Part shown: one piece after another, positions 11,726-22,971 of the stretch | Position numbering within the stretch: the stretch's first letter is position 1 | How the letters are laid out: the number at the start of each line of letters is the position of its first letter | Origin: Rhyacophila brunnea | Taxonomy: Eukaryota > Arthropoda > Insecta > Trichoptera > Rhyacophilidae | Assembly (NCBI GenBank): GCA_022495005.1 | Contig: JAGYXB010000458.1 | Span: 248,001 to 312,000, forward strand | DNA length: 64,000 bases | Direction: 5' to 3' | Position numbers and translations under genes: made by a program | Notes under the pieces: generated by a model | Told to the model about the DNA's origin: nothing | The model's input: only the letters and a program-made list of their open reading frames with translations | Database searches by the model: none

Positions 11726-12484
11726 ACTAAGAAACAACCCCGAAACCCTAAGTATGAGAAACCAGTAGTTTGCGCATTAGTCTAAACATGCGCGATTGTA
11801 CACATAAGTAATTAAATAATCTAAACACCGCCATTTTTCGTAAAAATATCTCTTTTGGGAGTATTGAAATATAGGTATATAGTTTCAAACCACAATAATG
11901 CTTTACCGTTTTGCTTCAGTTTAACGTACTAAATATAAAAAAAATATCATGTTCAGATATAAATAAATTAGTATTTATGATTTTTTTTCGGTTTATATGT
12001 GCAACGATTCCTGTATATTGGGTACACTCAAAATAATTATTGAATAATAAAACAACGAATAAAAATTAGGCAGGAGTACACGATAACGTGGAGTCGTCAG
12101 TCTGGCGAAATGACAATGAGCTATGTCTATGGATAATTAATACTAGTCAAATATGTGGTTAATATTTGAGTAACCCAACATTAATTAGAAAATTGTATAA
12201 TACTAACTATAATAATAAAAGCTTTCCGCTATATCTCTGTTTAAAAGAACGCAAGTAATCAATAAATATGAATTTATTTAAAATAGTTGTGAAAATAGTG
12301 CATGCTTAAAATAACATTACTATGAAATCCATCAAAAATTTACATATTTTATTTTGCCTATTCAATTATTATTCTGAATAAAACAAATATTTATGTTTGG
12401 ACTAGCGTTTTATAGATTAAAATGTATGGCTGTATTTATTCTATGAACTATTTTGGCCAGTGAAGCAGTGAAGCCAGTGGCAAA

Positions 12485-12545
12485 CATTTTTTTAATTAGC
12501 CGATATACTGGACTATTATTAGATTAAGTTAGGTTAGGTTAGATT
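12485..12545 (+). mobile_element. Foldback MITE fragment with TTAGG units
   Basis: AGCCGATATACTGGACTATT then TTAGGTTAGGTTAG matches one arm and the edge of the core of the elements at 5771, 10412 and 24245. The terminal GGTAC end and the opposite arm are missing. Confidence 0.6.
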
Positions 12546-12644
12546 TTTATTATTGAATTCATGAATTTTTTTTAAATCGGCTGTGAAAATTAGCGCGGTT
12601 TCCGCCTGGCTTGTACCTACCACTATTTGTTTTACCCAACGAAT

Positions 12645-12855
12645 AATTTACAAAATTTTAAAATGTAACATTCTTCAATTATTGAATATACATAATTTGA
12701 AAATACCTCAGATATACCTATACCTACTAGATTTTTTTTAATACGATACCTGACGGGACTTGAATTTGTAACCATTGGATTAAATTTGCGGCAATGTGCT
12801 TTACCAAATAAGCTAGAGGTGTTCTATTTAATTACGATGAAATTAAAAGAAATAA
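12645..12855 (-). mobile_element. SINE-like repeat, copy 2
   Basis: The tail CGAATAATTTACAAAATTTT and AATATACATAATTTGAAAAT match 8335-8440. On the minus strand the head CTAGCTTATTTGGTAAAGCA is a box A-like tRNA remnant, with a decayed box B region. Confidence 0.5.
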
Positions 12856-13124
12856 TGTATTAAAAATGTTTTATTAAAATTATTTATTAAACAAATAAAA
12901 CAAATAAAATAAATAATTTATTAAATTATTAGCAAGCGCTAGTAATAAAATTTCGAGTAATCCTAGCATCGGTAAGTACTTAATTAATACCTTGATGTAA
13001 AACACATTCCCTGAAAAGTTTAAGCACCCTCTCATGATAGAAAAATGCAGTTATATTGTAATTTGGAAACAAGGGGCACCAATTATTAATCATAGAGTTA
13101 TTCGGAGACCCACTGGATCAACGT

Positions 13125-13245
13125 ACCGTTATAGGTCAGCGGAAACAGGTTCCAAAGAAAACCTTTTGAGTTAGAAGAATAAAGCAACTAATGGAGGTCT
13201 TTATTCAACAGTGGGACAACACCAACTGATGATGATAGAATATTA
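13125..13245 (+). mobile_element. Decayed LINE RT tail, QQWID family
   Basis: MEVFIQQWDNTN followed by TGATGATGATAG matches the end of the 17.5 kb family (EAFIQQWIDPG plus GAT tail). Upstream, TRWIN and VSGNRF correspond weakly to SSWIDELVKFGGNTW. Frames are broken throughout. Confidence 0.55.
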
Positions 13246-13560
13246 AATGTAAGCTAATAATTTAGCAAGTGACTGTGTTGAATTAATAATTAGTTTAAAA
13301 TAAATTCAATACACGCGAACAAAGTCGTTTCGTAGTAATATGATGAAGTATCATATTGACTTTATCAAAAGCGACACACCTTGAAATTTTGTTTGATTAA
13401 TTCACCTGTTGACCTCTATAGAGGTTATTTGTGTGAAAACTGTCACTATACAAATGCCAGTACTATTGTTTACCTACTTTTACATGAATAACAAGGGAGT
13501 ACGAGTATAGTAAATCGATTCATACTATGATCACATTAGAGAAAGTATAATATTGATTCA

Positions 13561-13758
13561 TTAAAAAGTACGAGTTTCAATAGTAATACTTTCGACTGAA
13601 GGTACTTGATGGAATTTGAATTTAAATTCTATTAGAGTCACGCTCTGTACAATTCCATTTAAGTCGTATTTTGCGACCAGGGTTTCGCCTTTTGGCATCT
13701 TCAGGCGCCGTGTACACTCACCAAAGGTAAACACACACTGACAACAAACACTCTTAAC
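13561..13758 (-). mobile_element. Penelope-like repeat with hammerhead-type motif, copy A
   Basis: On the minus strand, TTTGGTGAGTGTACAC is followed by CTGAAGA, a short TGCC-AAAA-GGCG hairpin, GAAAC, a minimal CC/GG helix and GGTC (core 13675-13704), then GCAAAATACGACTTAAATGG. The body continues CATCAAGTACCTTCAGTCG. Copies B (15560-15730) and C (50827-51010) have the same layout. The repeat continues at 14168-14250 beyond an inserted MITE. CTGANGA-helix-GAAA-helix-GTC is the order of a type I hammerhead ribozyme, a motif known in Penelope-like retroelements. No GIY-YIG or RT coding sequence is present. Confidence 0.65.
13675..13704 (-). ncRNA. Hammerhead-ribozyme-like core A
   Basis: CTGAAGA, stem II TGCC/GGCG with AAAA loop, GAAA, stem III ACC/GGT around a 2-nt loop, cleavage triplet GTC. 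Stem I would be closed by GC next to the core and more distally by GAGT with ACTT, the latter relying on one G-U pair. Helix III is very short, as described for Penelope hammerheads, so single copies may cleave poorly. Confidence 0.55.
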
Positions 13759-14159
13759 TGGGTCTAGGACGATTTGGCACCGGGACAACTGGACGCCACG
13801 GAATTCGAAAATAAATAGACGTTAGGTACTTATAGGTACTTAAAAAAAATATATTTATATTTAGATTGATTATATTATGATTTAATAGTGGGTGAGAATG
13901 TAAATATGCAGACGTAAATAATGATTTAATCGTGCATATTATGTTTAAGTTCCAACGAAAAAAGAGTTTTTTATTTTATATAAAGCGTTAGGCATTGTAA
14001 TTTTCAATCCGCAATAAATAATACATTATGCTAAGAGTAAAATGAATTAAAACTACTAAGTAGTAGATAGAAACTGATTAAAATACCTCGTCTACGTTCT
14101 GTATACGTGTCTACGACAGTGCGACGTCCAATTGTCCGGAGCCCAGTCGTCCCATTCCC
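13759..14159. mobile_element. 400-bp MITE, copy 2, with 8-bp target-site duplication
   Basis: Begins TGGGTCTAGGACGATTTGGC and ends with the inverted counterpart GCCCAGTCGTCCCATTCCC; imperfect inverted repeats of about 40 bp including ACAACTGGACGCC. CTCTTAAC (13751-13758) and CTCTCAAC (14160-14167) flank it. The uninterrupted Penelope-like copy at 50.93 kb reads TATTAACTCTAAC across the same point, an in-window empty site. The interior has no coding potential. Confidence 0.85.
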
Positions 14160-14167
14160 CTCTCAAC

Positions 14168-14250
14168 TCTAGTTTATATAATAAATCAATATATTAAAGT
14201 AGGTAAAACTCCATTACCTACCTATCAAGTCAAAGGAATAAGTAATGCTG
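14168..14250 (-). mobile_element. Continuation of Penelope-like copy A beyond the MITE
   Basis: TTTATATAATAAATCAATAT and GTAGGTAAAACTCCATTACC match 50935-51000 (TTATATAATAAATCAATACA, GTGGGTAAAAACTATATC). This shows that 13561-13758 and this piece were one repeat before the MITE inserted. Confidence 0.6.
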
Positions 14251-14553
14251 ATAGATTAACTATCGGCATATCCTTTGCCTTATATTACATTACAGGGCTT
14301 GTCAATAACCTCCATCACATCTGCAGCAATCCTGCGATGATCTTATTTTTTCAGTTGTTAATTCAGTCGCTTTCTGCAAAGCGTCTGCCTTTGCAAACTC
14401 CTCCTTTCGACCCACCAATGATCACCCCTTTAGACTGCTATTATCAATAATTTTAGCAAAGTGACTAAATAAATCAAAACGAACTCTTTTTAGTTGATAA
14501 AAAGGGTTCCACCACAGACAATAACATAAATTAATATGGATTGGAGTTTTTCC

Positions 14554-15290
14554 GCAAAATGCCATCTCCCGTGATGTGTACCCCCAGGTACTTGACGCTG
14601 TCGACGCTCTCGATGTTTTGTCCGTCGCTAATCAGAGGGAAATCTGGATCAAAACAGGTGCTATTACAAAAGACGTTGGTTTTCTTCGCGTTGATTTTCA
14701 AACCAACGCAAGAGGAGTTGTTATACAACCTGTCGCTTGTCCGCTATCCGAATGGGAATGGCTGGAGCAACATTCAACTCAATGCGGAATATCTGGGACT
14801 CACGATTGTACTCGGCCAAAACCAAATGCCGCCTATTCGACGCTTGCATTCTGACAGTGCTGCTTTACGGTAGCGAATCATGGCACCTTACGAAGGCTCA
14901 GAGCAACCGTATATTGAGCTTCAAAAACAGATGTTTGCGACGAATACTGGGTGTGCGGCGGTATGACTTTAGGAGCAACAAGGAGATAAGAGAACACACC
15001 AAGAAGCCTCTCATCACGCTGAAAGTGAAGAGGCGACGTTGGACCTGGCTCGGCCACGTGCTGCGGATGCCAGAAGAGAACTTCAACCTGGCTCGCCTGT
15101 TCTTCAAGCCGACCGGATTCTGGCGTCCTGGAAGGCCTCTAAATACAAGTGTATTTGGCGGAGCTACGGGATGCTGGTTTAATCTGGAATGAAGCAAGAA
15201 AACTGGGGAGCGACAGGGATTCTTGGAGGCGCCGCGTGGTGTCCATATGCTCCAGTTAAGGGGCGGATAAGGCAAAAGAAGAAAGAAGAA
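14554..15290 (+). mobile_element. LINE insertion with 5' inversion (twin priming) and 10-bp target-site duplication
   Basis: Two parts of one RT lie in opposite orientation. On the minus strand, from about 14750 down to 14554, the frame reads VGLKINAKKTNVFCN, FPLISDGQNIESVDSVKYLG and VHITGDGIL, the RT block that precedes the thumb. On the plus strand from about 14745 it resumes with IRMGMAGATFNSMRNIWDS, LLYGSESWHLTKAQ, RRRWTWLGHVLRMPEEN and LFFKPTGFWRPGRPLN. After a frameshift near 15165 it ends with GLIWNEARKLGSDRDSWRRR and a TAA at 15257-15259. A GAA-rich tail follows. GAGTTTTTCC flanks the whole at 14544-14553 and 15291-15300. The two parts are nearly contiguous in the ancestral protein. 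Confidence 0.9.
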
Positions 15291-15559
15291 GAGTTTTTCC
15301 ATAATACTATCGAAAAATTGTAAAGTAAGTACACAAATAAACCTTTATTTTTATCCATTACTAAATAATATAACAACCATACACATACACTGTAAGTAAA
15401 TAAACGGTACGAAACAAAAACGGCAGATTCCATTTTTGTAAAACGTTGGCGACTCATTAAAAATGTCTTACAATATCTTTCTTATATGTATAATTTATTT
15501 ATGAAAAGGGTAATTTTATATGTTTTTGTATGCAAATAATATATAAAATAATATATTCG

Positions 15560-15730
15560 TTGTCAGTGTATACTTGCCTTTTGGCGAGTGCACATATTTC
15601 CTGAAGATGCCGAAAGGCGAAACCCAGGTCGCAAAAAACGACTCAAATGGAATAGTACAAAACTTAAATCTATTAGAATTTCAATTCAAATTCCATCAAG
15701 TACCCACCTTCGGTCGATAGAATTAACCAC
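15560..15730 (+). mobile_element. Penelope-like repeat with hammerhead-type motif, copy B
   Basis: TGTCAGTGTATACTTGCC, TTTTGGCGAGTGCACA, then the ribozyme-like core, CGACTCAAATGGAATAGTAC and CCATCAAGTACCCACCTTCG. Same layout as copies A and C, opposite orientation. No coding sequence. Confidence 0.65.
15601..15630 (+). ncRNA. Hammerhead-ribozyme-like core B
   Basis: CTGAAGA, stem II TGCC-GAAA-GGCG, GAAA, stem III ACC(CA)GGT, GTC. The distal stem I pairing GAGT (15586-15589) with ACTC (15641-15644) is perfect, but the bases directly flanking the core (TTTC upstream, GCAA downstream) give only one proximal pair in this copy. The GAAA loop of stem II is the form often used for a tertiary contact with stem I. 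Confidence 0.6.
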
Positions 15731-16940
15731 AGAACAGATAATAAATAGAATACCGATAGGCTACATTCAATACGCCGCATCTTGATGCAGGGTTTTGAAT
15801 GTTGAGTGTCCTACGAAAATGAAGCACGCATTATGCACGTGCAGTAGTGTGTGTAATACACCAACATTAAATGAGCGTAAATGCATAAACCGAGAGCAGT
15901 TTTCAGTATTCGACGTAAAACGTATTCTTGACACGTGTGTAAGTTTAATCCGGATTCTTCCTTACTCGAGTCGGTTACTTGCTATCGCCTTACCCGTTAT
16001 GTATTTCAGTTCTCATTCTTTCTGAGTTCCCTGGTATTAACATTATAAAAATATCTGTACATTTACATAATATTTTATATTTATTTAGGGAGCATATAGA
16101 AAAATAGATAATAAATATAGAATCAAGAAAATGCATTAGTGTTTTTTTTTCAATTTTGACAGTTCTGTTGTTAATTTTCATAGTTAATTATTTTTTATTT
16201 GTATTCAGAATTAGTTATTTATTTATAAATCATAATAATAATATGTATTCAGAAACACAATACGGATTAAATGTCTGCCAAGTACGGAGCCAATGATACT
16301 ACTTAAGTATCGTATTGTCGTATCTATGTAAGAGCTAAAAACTTTCTAAAAACACTAAGTAAAAAGCTTTCAAGTTTTTCAAAGCTTCTTTTGACTTAAA
16401 TACAATTCCTTGGATATCATACAATTAAAACTAACCGTATTTTCATAGAACAGCTAGCTTTATTTTGTGCCAGGCGGTTCTAATTAGGCATGGTACTCAC
16501 TCAAAATTATAATACCCGAGTGACTGAGTAATTAAAAATCCGAATACCTGGTTACTTTTAAGAAGACTTATACTCAGGAAACTTTTTATGCAACCAAATA
16601 TATGTTGATGATATTATTGCACCGAAAATTCAATGGGAGTTTTGTAGGGCTTAAAATATGAGATAAACAAATAATTTATAACAATAAAAATAACGTAACC
16701 ATACTATTGGAGTATTTTAATATTGGGTTTAATGAAATTCTATTAGCTAATACCCAACGTAACTAAATTGGTGAAATAAGACAGATGTCATCTGCTGTAA
16801 TAATTGAATTTATTTATAATTTGTGTTTAGATTTTGATTCCATTATTTTATAGCACCTGCTATATTACCTACATTATGACATCACCGTGCACGATCCTAA
16901 AAGGATTATAATATTATGAGACTATTCAGTGTAGAGACAG
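15731..16940. other. No recognisable feature
   Basis: AT-rich with chance frames (for example 15795-16025 and 15990-16181). I see no protein motif, RNA gene or inverted repeat. Confidence 0.4.
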
Positions 16941-17018
16941 ATCATTGCTGTCACGAGAAATGGATGTTAGACACTTGCTTAACTTATGAGGTCCATCCAT
17001 TATGGCTATACCCCAGTT

Positions 17019-17375
17019 GAGGCATGGTCTAAAAAAATCGTGGCTAGGCGATGCGCGGATTTCGGGTTGCGGGTGCAAATGACGCATGCCGAACCAAATA
17101 TAAATCCAATATGCGTCCATTTAATGTTCTGTTTATTGTTCTATTCGTAACAATAATAATATGTTCATTGACATGTTTTCTTTTTCAAGTAAATGGGTAA
17201 CTTTTTAGTCATCTTTACACGATTTGAGAATTAATACCACCGTCGCCATCACGAAACAAATTGTCGTATTCACACCTTGACGTTCGCTCTCCGAATACCA
17301 GCGAGTCCAAAATTTCGTCGTGCCTATAGTTGAAAATTATTTGCCGTTTCACTGATGTATCGTCTTAACTCCAAA
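17019..17375. repeat. 350-bp dispersed repeat, copy 1
   Basis: Shares TATGGTCTAAAAA-type start, CGATGCGCGGATT, CAATATGCGTCCAT, TATGTTCATTGACATGTTTT, TTAGTCATCTTTACACGATT and TGAAAATTATTTGCCGTTT in the same order with 55860-56215. The two copies are in the same orientation 38.8 kb apart. The element class is undetermined; the left neighbour (16960-17010) resembles a SINE tail. Confidence 0.7.
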
Positions 17376-17533
17376 CACATATTGAAAAACAATGTGTGAA
17401 ATTTACACATCGGAGATTCTCCCGTGGAGACCCACGATATTATAAACCTATACATTACTGCTCAACTATCGTTAACATATACTATATATATGTATAATAT
17501 AATATATATCTCAACACGAGAGATTTCCAAAGG

Positions 17534-17900
17534 CTAAGAGTCACACAGCAGGGCATGGAGAGGTGCATGTTGGGCATCACGCGAAAGGACCGTAAGAGAA
17601 ACGAATGGGTTAGGAAGCAGACAAGAGTACGCGATGTAATAGACTTTGCCAAACAGCTGGAATGAAGATGGGCGGGGCACATTTCTCGCCGAAAGGACGG
17701 CCGCTGGACAAATGCCGTCATCCAATGATACCCAAGGGGTACGAAACGGCCACAGGGTCGCCCTAAAAGCAGCTGGATTGACGAACTGGTAAAGTTCGGC
17801 GGAAATACGTGGCAGCGAACGACACAGGACCAAGAGAGTTGGAGAAAGCTTGGGGAGGCCTTCATCCAGCAGTGGATTGACCCCGGCTGATGATGATGAT
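17534..17900 (+). mobile_element. LINE RT C-terminus, KRPQGRPKSSW family, with GAT tail
   Basis: A single frame runs from LRVTQQGMERCMLGITRKDR through NEWVRKQTRVRDVID, RWAGHISRRKDGRW, RGTKRPQGRPKSSWIDELVK, TWQRTTQDQESWRKLGEA to FIQQWIDPG and a stop at 17888-17890. In-frame TGA stops at 17663 and 17726 break it; each replaces a position where family members usually have tryptophan (K.RWAGH; EW.PR), consistent with TGG to TGA decay. A (GAT)n tail follows. These are the standard C-terminal blocks of insect endonuclease/RT LINEs. Confidence 0.9.
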
Positions 17901-18699
17901 GATATGTATATGTGGGTGTATGCTAAGTCACCGTTTTTTTTTAAATAATTTTAATTCGCTGTTTAGAATTTATAAGTGTGCAACTGTATGTTAATAGACA
18001 TTGTTTTTATTGGAATTCCAATTCATATTGGAAGCAAGACTTTTTGTTAGTAAATAAACATTATTTTTCATGCAATTGTAATTAAAGTGTACCCATGTCT
18101 AAATTTTCAATAGACCTACCAAACCACGTAATAGTTTTTGTCGTTAATTTAATAAATATATTCAATATCAAACTGAAATTACCTCGTGGCTCTATGCAAA
18201 AAATAAATCGAACGAGAATTTTTTCACCGGGTACTCGATACTAGTATAGACAGGCCTATTTGTGATTTAGGTCGCCCGGTTTCTCTCCAGAAACAGGACA
18301 ATAGCCATGCACTTCGCGATGCATTTCTGTACGTGACTGCTTGATGAATTCATTCCATTAGAAAGGGGTTGACATATGATTCTCCGTTTGAGTTACTTAC
18401 CGCCATGCTGCACTAATTACAACGCTCTATCTGGAAGACGTTTGTGATTGTACGTTTCATTTGGAAGTTGTGGTAACGATAAGTTTGTTCTAGTACGTAA
18501 TGTGTTATTTCTTACTAACGATTCAAATTATTCGACCCAGGTATTTAATGTTTACGGATATAATATTCATTCATAATATTATATAAGAAAGTAATGAATG
18601 AAAATGAAACTATTTCAACACGAACAATAATATAATACTAACAAAGCAACATGCTTAGATATATATATATTTTTTAGAATAATTATTAAAAACCATGTC

Positions 18700-18860
18700 C
18701 TTGTTTTTCGTACAAAGTGGTTGTTAGTAATTTTGAACAATCACAAATACCCAGGCTTTGAGAAAAACACATAAATATTGTGTCCTGACTGTGAATCGAA
18801 CCCAGAACTCTTAGGTGAAGGGCAAGCACCTTACACACTGCACCACGAGAGCCGCCTCAT
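18700..18860 (-). mobile_element. tRNA-derived SINE with intact pol III boxes
   Basis: On the minus strand GCGGCTCTCGTGGTGCAGTG then TGTAAGGTGCTTGCCCTTCA supplies a box A-like segment, and CTGGGTTCGATTCACAG a near-perfect box B. The body CTCAAAGCCTGGGTATTTGT, GATTGTTCAAAATTACTAAC recurs at 40483-40540. It cannot be a functional tRNA: no acceptor stem closes. Confidence 0.75.
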
Positions 18861-21600
18861 GCTTAGATATTGTTCTTATTAATACATTAAAACAAAAGTA
18901 TAAAATAATGGCTATTCTTATGGTATTTAAACATATATTTACCTTTTTAAGCAATCATTTAGCTTTGACAATGCCTTCAAATTACTAATGTCTACAGTAG
19001 AGACTGATCATTGCAATGGACAGAATTTTTAGAAAGGTTAAGAAAAGGTTTCATAGTAGGTAATCATTCAGCTTTGAAAATGCGTTTAAATGACAAAATT
19101 CTGCACTAGAGACTGAGTATATCATGGCAACAGACGTTCAAAATTATTTAATACAACGCGTATTTTATTCAGATAGTAAAATTTATTAGGTATTATATAT
19201 TATGCAAGTACTTACCAAATTGTGCGTTTGAAGTTATATTTTAAATGCTAAAAATAATGTGAGGGGCACTGAGATAACGTAAATAACGATTTTCGTTCCT
19301 AAGAGAAGGATAATAATATAGACCATTACGAATTAAACATACGTTATTTTTAATGAGGCTTAGTTGTACGCCATTTGTCCGATATATTGCGTCTTTCCAC
19401 TGGATCCTACACACTTTGACAAAACCATATGTATTTTATTTGACCAGCCGCTGGAATGAACGCGCTACTAGAGGTGAGTTGGAAATACTGTCACCAGTTT
19501 GTGTACTCAAGTCTTGGATGAAACTACCCATACTCAGTATGTGTGGCCCATTAAACTTGTTTCAAAAAACTTGTGATGATATCATTGCGAGTCGCTCGCC
19601 AGTTGAACAATAGGTCATAAATTTTGTGTCGCAGCACATCCCTCATGGTGAGATGACGCACAGGCTTATTATGAGTGTTATGACCGCTCAAAACATATTG
19701 TTTAAATCAAAAAAAAAACTATTGTTATTCATTTTATGAACAAGAATATTATAACCTAATAGAAAAACAACTCATAAATTTAAAATGTGTTTAAAATTTT
19801 ATAATAAATGGGACATTTCGAAAAGCAGAGCTCACAGTATTTTTAGCGATTCTCTTAAAGCCGATATTTCAAATACTAACAAGGAGTTGGTTTTAGTTCC
19901 AGTTGAGTATGAGACTTAATGTCTCATACGCACGCCAAACACTCTATATAGTATTCCAAATACTAGTAAGTGTTTTGGTACAAGTTTCGATACTAAGTAT
20001 TTCTTATACTGGTAGTATAAAATCGTATATAATCGACCAGTTTTCCCACCTCTACTCGCTACCCATGGCTTCATAGAGAGCTTTTCTACCAACTCAGCTA
20101 TCTTGGATAGTTACCTACTATTTTAAGGGAGAGTGCTATTTTATTAATTCAGTTATAATTGACTTGGTAGAATTACATTTTACAAAAAGGATAATATAAA
20201 TTATGATTGTTTGATGCAGACTGGATAACCTGGAGAGACTGGTAGCTATGAGTAGCCTTCAGGAAAGGCTAAGCAAGCAGAGGATCGAAATGGGTGGATA
20301 ATCTCGGTCTCTTAAAAGATGACTAAATTCCAAGTTGGTCACGATCCTCACCCATGAGGAAACGACCAATAAGAAGAGCGTCGATAGTTGTTTTAGCTAT
20401 TTCCTAGCGACGAGATTGAACGTAATATTGTTAGTGAAGTAAAATGATATTATAATATGGTGTTCAGGTTTGAGTTTAAATCTAGAAAGCTGAAGTCACG
20501 GAAGCTGAAATCCGGAAACGAAGCGATCAAGCTGCACCCTGAATTTGAACGCCATGAAAGAACATTGATTGATAGAATTAATAGCTTTTTAATATTGAAA
20601 ATATTCAAATACGCTTGACTTTTAAACCATCCCTAATATTGAAGTATATTTAAATAATTTAGCAAAAAAAAAGTATTGCTGCTGATGATGATAGCGACGT
20701 TAAAAAAACTATTGTACGTAGGTACTTAAAACTTTGTCATGAGTATGATAAAATATTTTTTTATAAAAAAAATTGAGTTTAATGACTGTGTTTTATCAAC
20801 TAGGTACTATAAAAATGTACATCATACTAGTATAAACGTGCAAAAAATAACAGCAATGTTCAAACTATGAATCATGATAATTATTTTTATCATGGAACAT
20901 TGTAATTATATAATAATTTTAAAACATATTATTATTACTAATAAAAATTACAAACAATAATTAGCTAATTAGCAGCTTAATTTTTAGTACATTTCTTATT
21001 GGAAAGATTTCACCGAAATATTAAATAATTGTAAAGGAAATTACATTTACCGAAATTTCCGGTTTAAAACAAATTCTCATGGATTAACAGTTAAGAATTA
21101 TTATTCACTTGTTTATTTGTATAACTCAGTTTACAAATATATTCACATTTATCAAGTACACAATCCGTGTATACGGTGTAGGTACTATAGGAGGCTGAAA
21201 AAAAATACGTAAAGTCTATATAGATGGCCGTAAAATGGACTGGACATAGCACTCAATGAACAGATTACTACTTAACAAATACTCTCGTACTGTGGTATTA
21301 AAATAGCATTATATAATATGTAACATTATTTACACTAACCTTAGTTCTTATTCTCAAATAGCAGCAGGGTGCAGAATACAACACAGAAACGAAACCACAA
21401 ATACCAATATACATACACATTATTTTTTTAATGCAGCTGGTATTAATAGCATTGTCAATTTTAATTCTGTCTATACTTAATAACAGTTCTATAATGATAT
21501 TACCTTCCTTCAATTCTTCTGAAACTGATTCATTTTTGGCAGCATTAATTGAGAAAAACTAAATGAGTATAATATGAAAGCCGCTTGTCACACCTGTATA
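18861..21600. other. Mostly featureless AT-rich DNA
   Basis: Holds a decayed SINE head on the minus strand near 20075-20105 (CTACCAACTCAGCTATCTTG) and short frames of no recognised family, including 19353-19613. The segment 20215-20350 includes GACTGGATAACCTGGAGAGA, faintly like an RT tail, but too little to call. Confidence 0.4.
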
Positions 21601-21605
21601 TAATA

Positions 21606-22522
21606 CAGGGTGAGGTGTGGGAACTTCCTTTTTTGAAAATGAAACAAAAGACTGTACAGGTTTCAAATTTTTTTATTCTTATTTTTCATCTGTCACACAA
21701 CATTCAATATTTGATTTTACACCATTTTAAAAATAATATCTTGTAAATATCGCCCTCCATTGTCAATACACTGATTCAGTCGAATTCGGAAGTTTTTGTT
21801 CACTTTTTCAAACATTCCGACCGGTATATTGGTAATTTAGGCTCGATGTTGTTCTGTAGGTCGTCCAGGGTTTGTGGACGATCGTTATAAAACCAAGAAT
21901 TTGAGATAATCTTACTGGAAATAATCACAGGGGGCTTAATCAAGCGAGCACACTGACCAGTTTACGTCCCCTCTCAGGGAGATCAGCCGCCCGGGGAAGG
22001 CTTGTCTAAAAAAAATCATTGAAACCCTGGCGATGTGGGCTCAGGCCACATATTGCCGAAACCACACATTTTCTATTTCCATTTCTTCGAGACCATGCAA
22101 AAAAACACCTGGACCATTGTCAAATAATGGTCTGAATTCACGGTTACAGCACAACCGTTTTCTTGAAAAAACTAAGGGCGGATGATCCCTACTCTTGAAA
22201 TTGCACACCATAACGTGACACGATCCAAATGAAGGGGTCTCTCATGAAGTACCCTGGAATTTGTTTCACTCCAGTATCGTATATTCTGTTTGTTAACACA
22301 GCCACTATGTATGCCACAATATGAAAATGTACATCGCCAGAGAAGAGCACAAGTACGTCGTTGGGTAAGGTGTCAATCAGCAGTTTACATGATGTTTGTC
22401 GGGTTACATAATCACAAACCTTAAATCCAGCCCCTCTCATTGAGCCCTTCTTCTCTTCTCTGTGACCTCCACTAACTTCACCATGCCGTTTTAAATAAAA
22501 GAAGTTCTCACGTCCCATCCTG
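21606..22522 (-). mobile_element. Internally deleted mariner-like element with transposase remnant
   Basis: Terminal inverted repeats CAGGGTGAGGTGTGGGAACT (21606 on) and, at 22522 inward on the minus strand, CAGGATGGGACGTGAGAACT, each followed by a T-rich run. TA dinucleotides at 21604-21605 and 22523-22524 fit the mariner target duplication. The minus strand encodes broken transposase pieces: NDVLVLFSGDVHFH (normally FSDE.HFH), CAVTVNSDHYLTMVQVFF, FPGRLISLRGDVNW-like and SLD-APCDYF with the catalytic D retained, then NIPVGMFEKVNKNFRIRLNQ and CIDNGGRY. The N-terminal DNA-binding half is missing, and frameshifts and stops abound, so it is non-autonomous and dead. Confidence 0.9.
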
Positions 22523-22971
22523 TATGATAATACTTTTCCGTTCCTATTGATTGTTATTGACATAATTCGGCGTAAATAGTATACTACAAAAGTATACGAA
22601 TTGTAATCAGTAATCCAAGTTTCTTCTTTACCTGTCGTCGATTAATTTTTCGGTTATAATATTATAATATTTTATAATTTACGTTTATTTCTTGATATTC
22701 TACGAAGCCATGACGTTGAAGGAACGGACAATAATAAAACTGTGGCTTTTAAGGTGTGGCTTTATCGACGTACCATGGAGATGTCCTAGCTAGACTGATC
22801 ACGTTACTTATGATGATAAAATGAGAGGTAATTATATTTGATAGATATTATCAAGAGCAGAAATCTACGTACTTTCATATTTTCGTAAATGATTTACTCT
22901 AATTAATAATGCAGGGAAACGTAGAAGGTAATAGATCATAGATGTAGTGAGACCATCTTGGCTACACAGCT

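Noticed and set aside
13561..13788. 75-codon ORF (LKMPKGETLVAKYDLNG) as a gene
   Set aside because: It is a chance frame running through the ribozyme-like core and body of the Penelope-like repeat; other copies do not preserve it as a complete frame.
14541..14873. Plus-strand ORFs of 110 and 92 codons at 14.5-14.9 kb
   Set aside because: They are antisense shadows of the inverted RT segment; the minus strand carries the recognisable motif order.
17482..17865. Minus-strand ORFs of 127 and 99 codons
   Set aside because: Antisense of the plus-strand RT tail, which has the family motifs and GAT tail.
22189..22563. 124-codon ORF as an intact gene
   Set aside because: Its first 13 residues lie outside the mariner terminal repeat, the next part is the repeat itself, and the rest is a deleted, mutated transposase piece.
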